The position numbers were made by a program, and so were the translations under genes. The notes beneath the pieces are model-generated. The model searched no databases and had not been told where the DNA came from. It saw only the letters and a list, made by a program, of their open reading frames with translations. DNA of 64,000 nucleotides from an uncultured Opitutaceae bacterium. GTDB taxonomy: Bacteria; Verrucomicrobiota; Verrucomicrobiia; Opitutales; Opitutaceae. Positions 61,291-64,000 of this stretch are shown here, in pieces. The stretch spans positions 1-64,000 of the forward strand of contig CALFXL010000004.1 in the NCBI GenBank assembly GCA_937958045.1, written 5' to 3'. How positions within the stretch are numbered: the first letter of the stretch is position 1; every line of letters starts with the position of its first letter.

Positions 61291-62835
61291 TCACTGGCCG
61301 GTTTCGTTGGCGTGTGCCGCTTCGAGCTCCGGAAGTTTTTCCAAGTCTTTCTCGGCGGGGCCGGAAATCACTTCGCCCGTCGCGCGGAAACGCGAACCGT
61401 GACACGGACAATCCCACGTGTGCGCGGCGTCGTTCCATCCGACGATGCATCCGAGGTGCGGGCAAACAGGCGAGCTGAGTGTGATCTTGTCGGACGCGTC
61501 GCGATAGGCGGCGACTTTGCGACCGTCGATGGCGACGATTTTGCCTTCGGAGCGATTGAGCGAACGCAGCGTGTGCGCGTCGGCCGGCGCGAGATAATCG
61601 CGGAGCAGGTGATAGGGATAGTCTTTGTTCTCTTTGAGATATTCCCACGCGGAGCCGCGGACTTTTTTTCGGTTCACCTGGAAAAGATCGATCCACGGAT
61701 TGCGGCGCCCGGTGATCGCATCGAGGGCCATCATCGCGCCCAGCGTGCCGAAGGTCATGCCGTTGCCCGCGTAGCCGGTGGCGATGAATTGATTCACGGC
61801 GGTGCTGCCAATGTACGGCAGACCGTCGGCCGTTTCGATGACCTGGCCCGACCACTGGCGTTGAATGACGGCGTTGGGGAAACGTTGTTGAAAACGCTGC
61901 GCGAGCCGCTTGCCCGCTTCGCGCGGACTTTCTTCCTGGCCGGTTTTGTGATCTTCGCCGCCGAAGATGAGCAGGTCGTGTCCACGACGATGTTCGACGC
62001 GCAGATAATCGTATGGATCTTTGGTGTCCCAAAACAGCGCTTCGACACCTTGCGGCGGAATCTGCGCGGAGAGCGCGTAGCTCGTGTAGAGCGCGAGTTT
62101 GGTTTGAAAGAGCAGTGCGGACAATGTGCCCGTGTTTCCCTGCAGCGGCGTGTGCGTCGCGAGAATGAGATGTCCACACGTGATGGTGGAGTCGCCCGCT
62201 TTTACCGTGAGCGGATTGTCTTCGATCGTGTCGACAGCGGTTTGTTCAAAAACGTGCGCCCCTTTGCCACCGAAGCTGCGCACGAGTCCGGCGAGATATT
62301 TGCGCGGATGAAAAAGCGCTTGTTGCGGGAAACGCACGCCTGGCGCGTCCATGAGCGGCACCGACGGCAAAAACTCCGCTTTGACGCCCAGTGAGCGCGC
62401 GGCCTCGGCTTCGGCCTCGAGCTCTTTGCTCGCTTCGGAAAAATCCCCGTCGGTCGGCGCGTGAAGATATCCCGGCAGCCAACGAAAATCGCAGGTGATG
62501 TTTTCGCTGCGAATATTGGCGACGATGCGATCGATCGCGGCACCGCCGGCGTCCCAGACCGCGCGCGCGGCTTCGTTGCCAAGCGAATCGGTCATCTCCG
62601 TGAAGAGCAGATCGGTGACCGGTGTGAGATGCGCGGTGGTGTGGCCGGTATCCATGCGCGCGAGTCGATCGCGTTCGATGAGTGCGAAACTCAATCCGGC
62701 CTGACGGCAAAGGTAAGCGGCGGTGATGCCCGTGATGCCGCCGCCGACGATGACGACGTCGACGGCGAGATTGCGCGCGAGGCGCGGAAAGCGGGGCAGC
62801 GTGCCGGTGGCAATCCAGTGCGAGGGGGCTTCCAT
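61291..62835 (-). CDS. FAD-dependent oxidoreductase with C-terminal Rieske domain
   Basis: A 514-residue protein from the ATG at 62835; a TTG at 62877 would add 14 residues and is disfavoured. VVIVGGGITGITAAYL is the FAD-binding dinucleotide motif and TGYAGNGMTFG the late FAD contact. The last 130 residues form a Rieske [2Fe-2S] domain with CPHLGC and CPCHGSRF, giving two Cys/His pairs. Such DAO-Rieske fusions are common in stress and glycine-betaine related loci, but the substrate is unknown. It is convergent with the SDR gene. Confidence 0.9.
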   Translation of the reverse strand: MEAPSHWIATGTLPRFPRLARNLAVDVVIVGGGITGITAAYLCRQAGLSFALIERDRLARMDTGHTTAHLTPVTDLLFTEMTDSLGNEAARAVWDAGGAAIDRIVANIRSENITCDFRWLPGYLHAPTDGDFSEASKELEAEAEAARSLGVKAEFLPSVPLMDAPGVRFPQQALFHPRKYLAGLVRSFGGKGAHVFEQTAVDTIEDNPLTVKAGDSTITCGHLILATHTPLQGNTGTLSALLFQTKLALYTSYALSAQIPPQGVEALFWDTKDPYDYLRVEHRRGHDLLIFGGEDHKTGQEESPREAGKRLAQRFQQRFPNAVIQRQWSGQVIETADGLPYIGSTAVNQFIATGYAGNGMTFGTLGAMMALDAITGRRNPWIDLFQVNRKKVRGSAWEYLKENKDYPYHLLRDYLAPADAHTLRSLNRSEGKIVAIDGRKVAAYRDASDKITLSSPVCPHLGCIVGWNDAAHTWDCPCHGSRFRATGEVISGPAEKDLEKLPELEAAHANETGQ

Positions 62836-62917
62836 CCCCGGACAGAACCGCGCGGGCGTTCCCGGTTCCGAATGCAAAAAGCGATGGCAAAACGCGCGCT
62901 ACATGCAGTGTGTGAAC

Positions 62918-63904
62918 TCAGGCAAGTACACGTGCGTGATCGGTCGAGTAATGAATAAAAACGTCTTGGATCGCGTCGTGAATATCGCCCGTGCGCACTT
63001 GGAGATCGTCGAGATATTCATGCAACCCGCGCGTGATGATGTGCGGCGTGTCGCAATTTTCCAAATGCTCGCGCAGCGCGGTCACGAGACGCACCGCGGC
63101 GTTGTCGGCGAGATGTGGCGCATCGGCGGTGATGCACGTGAGTGCGCGATGGATCGCATTGACGGAGAAGAGCACGCTGCGCGGGAAGACCGTGTCGCGA
63201 AGCAGATAATCGACGACGCGTTCGAGGCTCAGCTGACCACGTCGGCTCTGACGAAACGCTTCGAACGCCGAGCATGAGCGCAGCACGGAGGCCCATTGCA
63301 CCATGTCGAGCGCGGAGCCGACGCGCGTGTTGGCGGGCAGCAGCATGAAGTACTTCACATCGAGGATGCGCGACGTGCTGTCCGCGCGTTCGAGGAAGCG
63401 ACCGAGTTCGAAGAACCACCACATCTGCGTGCGCGGGATCATCGAGTCGGCGACGCCGTAGAAGCGGTGAATGTTGCTCTTCAGAAAGTGAAGGTATTCG
63501 GCCGAACCGAGCTGCGCGTAGCGCTCGTAGTCGTCGTCTTTGAGGCGCAGGAAAAAACTGTTGAGCTCTTCCCACACTTCGCTCGCGAGTTGATCGCGGA
63601 TGCAGCGCGCATTTTCGCGCGCGGTGGCTACGCACGAAAAAACCGAGCTCGGATTTTGTCGGTCGAACAACACGAAATCGACGACGGTGCGTTCGGTGAC
63701 ATCGGTGCCGTGACGTTTGCGGAAAAGGCTGTCGCCACCGCAAACATACACGAGCGGTTCCCATGCGCGCGGTGCATCGGCCGCCTGCCGGCTCTGCAGA
63801 TCGAGCACGAGCTGGTTGTTGACGTTGAGCAAACGCGCGGTGTTTTCCGCGCGCTCCAGATAACGGGCGGTCCAGTAGGTGAGAGAGGCGACGCGGGAGA
63901 GCAT
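62918..63904 (-). CDS. Alpha-E domain (DUF403) protein
   Basis: A 328-residue all-helical protein. MLSRVASLTYWTARYLERAENTARLL is the diagnostic start of the alpha-E family, and RFLERADSTSRILDVK repeats the ERAxxxxRxL pattern near residue 175. The family usually lies beside a circularly permuted ATP-grasp protein and a transglutaminase-like protein in a putative peptide-ligation system. The expected partner would lie past the window's right edge on the same strand. Confidence 0.9.
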   Translation of the reverse strand: MLSRVASLTYWTARYLERAENTARLLNVNNQLVLDLQSRQAADAPRAWEPLVYVCGGDSLFRKRHGTDVTERTVVDFVLFDRQNPSSVFSCVATARENARCIRDQLASEVWEELNSFFLRLKDDDYERYAQLGSAEYLHFLKSNIHRFYGVADSMIPRTQMWWFFELGRFLERADSTSRILDVKYFMLLPANTRVGSALDMVQWASVLRSCSAFEAFRQSRRGQLSLERVVDYLLRDTVFPRSVLFSVNAIHRALTCITADAPHLADNAAVRLVTALREHLENCDTPHIITRGLHEYLDDLQVRTGDIHDAIQDVFIHYSTDHARVLA

Positions 63905-63945
63905 GAAAAATCCGAAAATTGAAGGCCGAATGACGAGGGTGATGA
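63905..63945 (-). repeat. Pyrimidine-rich leader repeat before the alpha-E gene
   Basis: On the minus strand: CCCTCGTCATTCGGCCTTC followed by AATTTTCGGATTTTTC and then the ATG. It shares TCGTCATTCGGCCTTC with the leader before the helicase gene at 52079. Confidence 0.55.
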
Positions 63946-64000
63946 AAGCCGGCGGGCGATTGCAGTGTGTTAGTCGGTTTTGGTTTTCCGGAAGATTGCG

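Overview
The window looks like a chromosome segment from a Verrucomicrobiota bacterium, most likely family Opitutaceae. This rests on protein style: a TonB receptor with the VVLSPFEVTTSKDKGY-type N-terminus common in that family, an exosortase/EPS system, many SusC-independent TonB/glycosidase genes, a ThyX-like protein of about 450 residues, generally poor Shine-Dalgarno sites and high GC. No taxonomic search could be run, so this is inference.

Layout. 1-100: the 3' end of a 5S rRNA with its terminator. 236-6935: an outer-membrane protein, a UDP-glucuronate decarboxylase, secA and lnt. 7097-17306: a compact glycan-use locus (GH1 beta-glucosidase, GH9 endoglucanase, GH31 alpha-xylosidase, TonB-dependent receptor, LacI regulator). 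The enzyme set fits xyloglucan or a related beta-glucan. Three intergenic regions in it carry one palindromic motif (TGATTTA-n4-TAAA) that I propose is the operator of the local LacI protein. 17393-20760: a ThyX-like protein, a small coiled-coil/UVR-motif protein and a ComEC-like channel.

20966-48037 is 27 kb of uninterrupted minus-strand genes for a surface polysaccharide. In transcription order: exosortase fused to an EpsI domain, large TPR protein, beta-barrel outer-membrane protein, Wza-like export lipoprotein, Wzc-like tyrosine kinase, Wzm/Wzt ABC exporter, then glycosyltransferases (GT2, GT4, GT47-like, GT61, WbsX-like), sugar-nucleotide type dehydrogenase and epimerase, a methyltransferase, a kinase-fold protein and a ThuA protein. 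Many of the distal genes are coupled by 4-nt ATGA/GTGA overlaps. A WcaI-like glycosyltransferase (48224-49456) is divergent from the head of the unit. No initiating phosphoglycosyltransferase, Wzx flippase or Wzy polymerase is visible.

49527-58570 is housekeeping: an Fe-S helicase fused to a PD-(D/E)XK nuclease, RecO, a DUF502 membrane protein, and the classic PhoH / PgpH (7TM-HD) / YbeY trio, then a HIT protein. 58763-62835 looks like a stress group (DUF6766 membrane protein, DUF892 ferritin-like protein, SDR dehydrogenase, FAD-Rieske oxidoreductase). 62918-63904 is an alpha-E (DUF403) protein.

Non-coding signals worth attention are the putative LacI operators, a pyrimidine-rich repeat just upstream of five start codons, a REPIN-like inverted pair, hairpins without U-tracts at all four convergent junctions, and an 8-nt G tract in the translation start region of the Wzc-like kinase. 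No tRNA, CRISPR array, transposase or integrase was seen.
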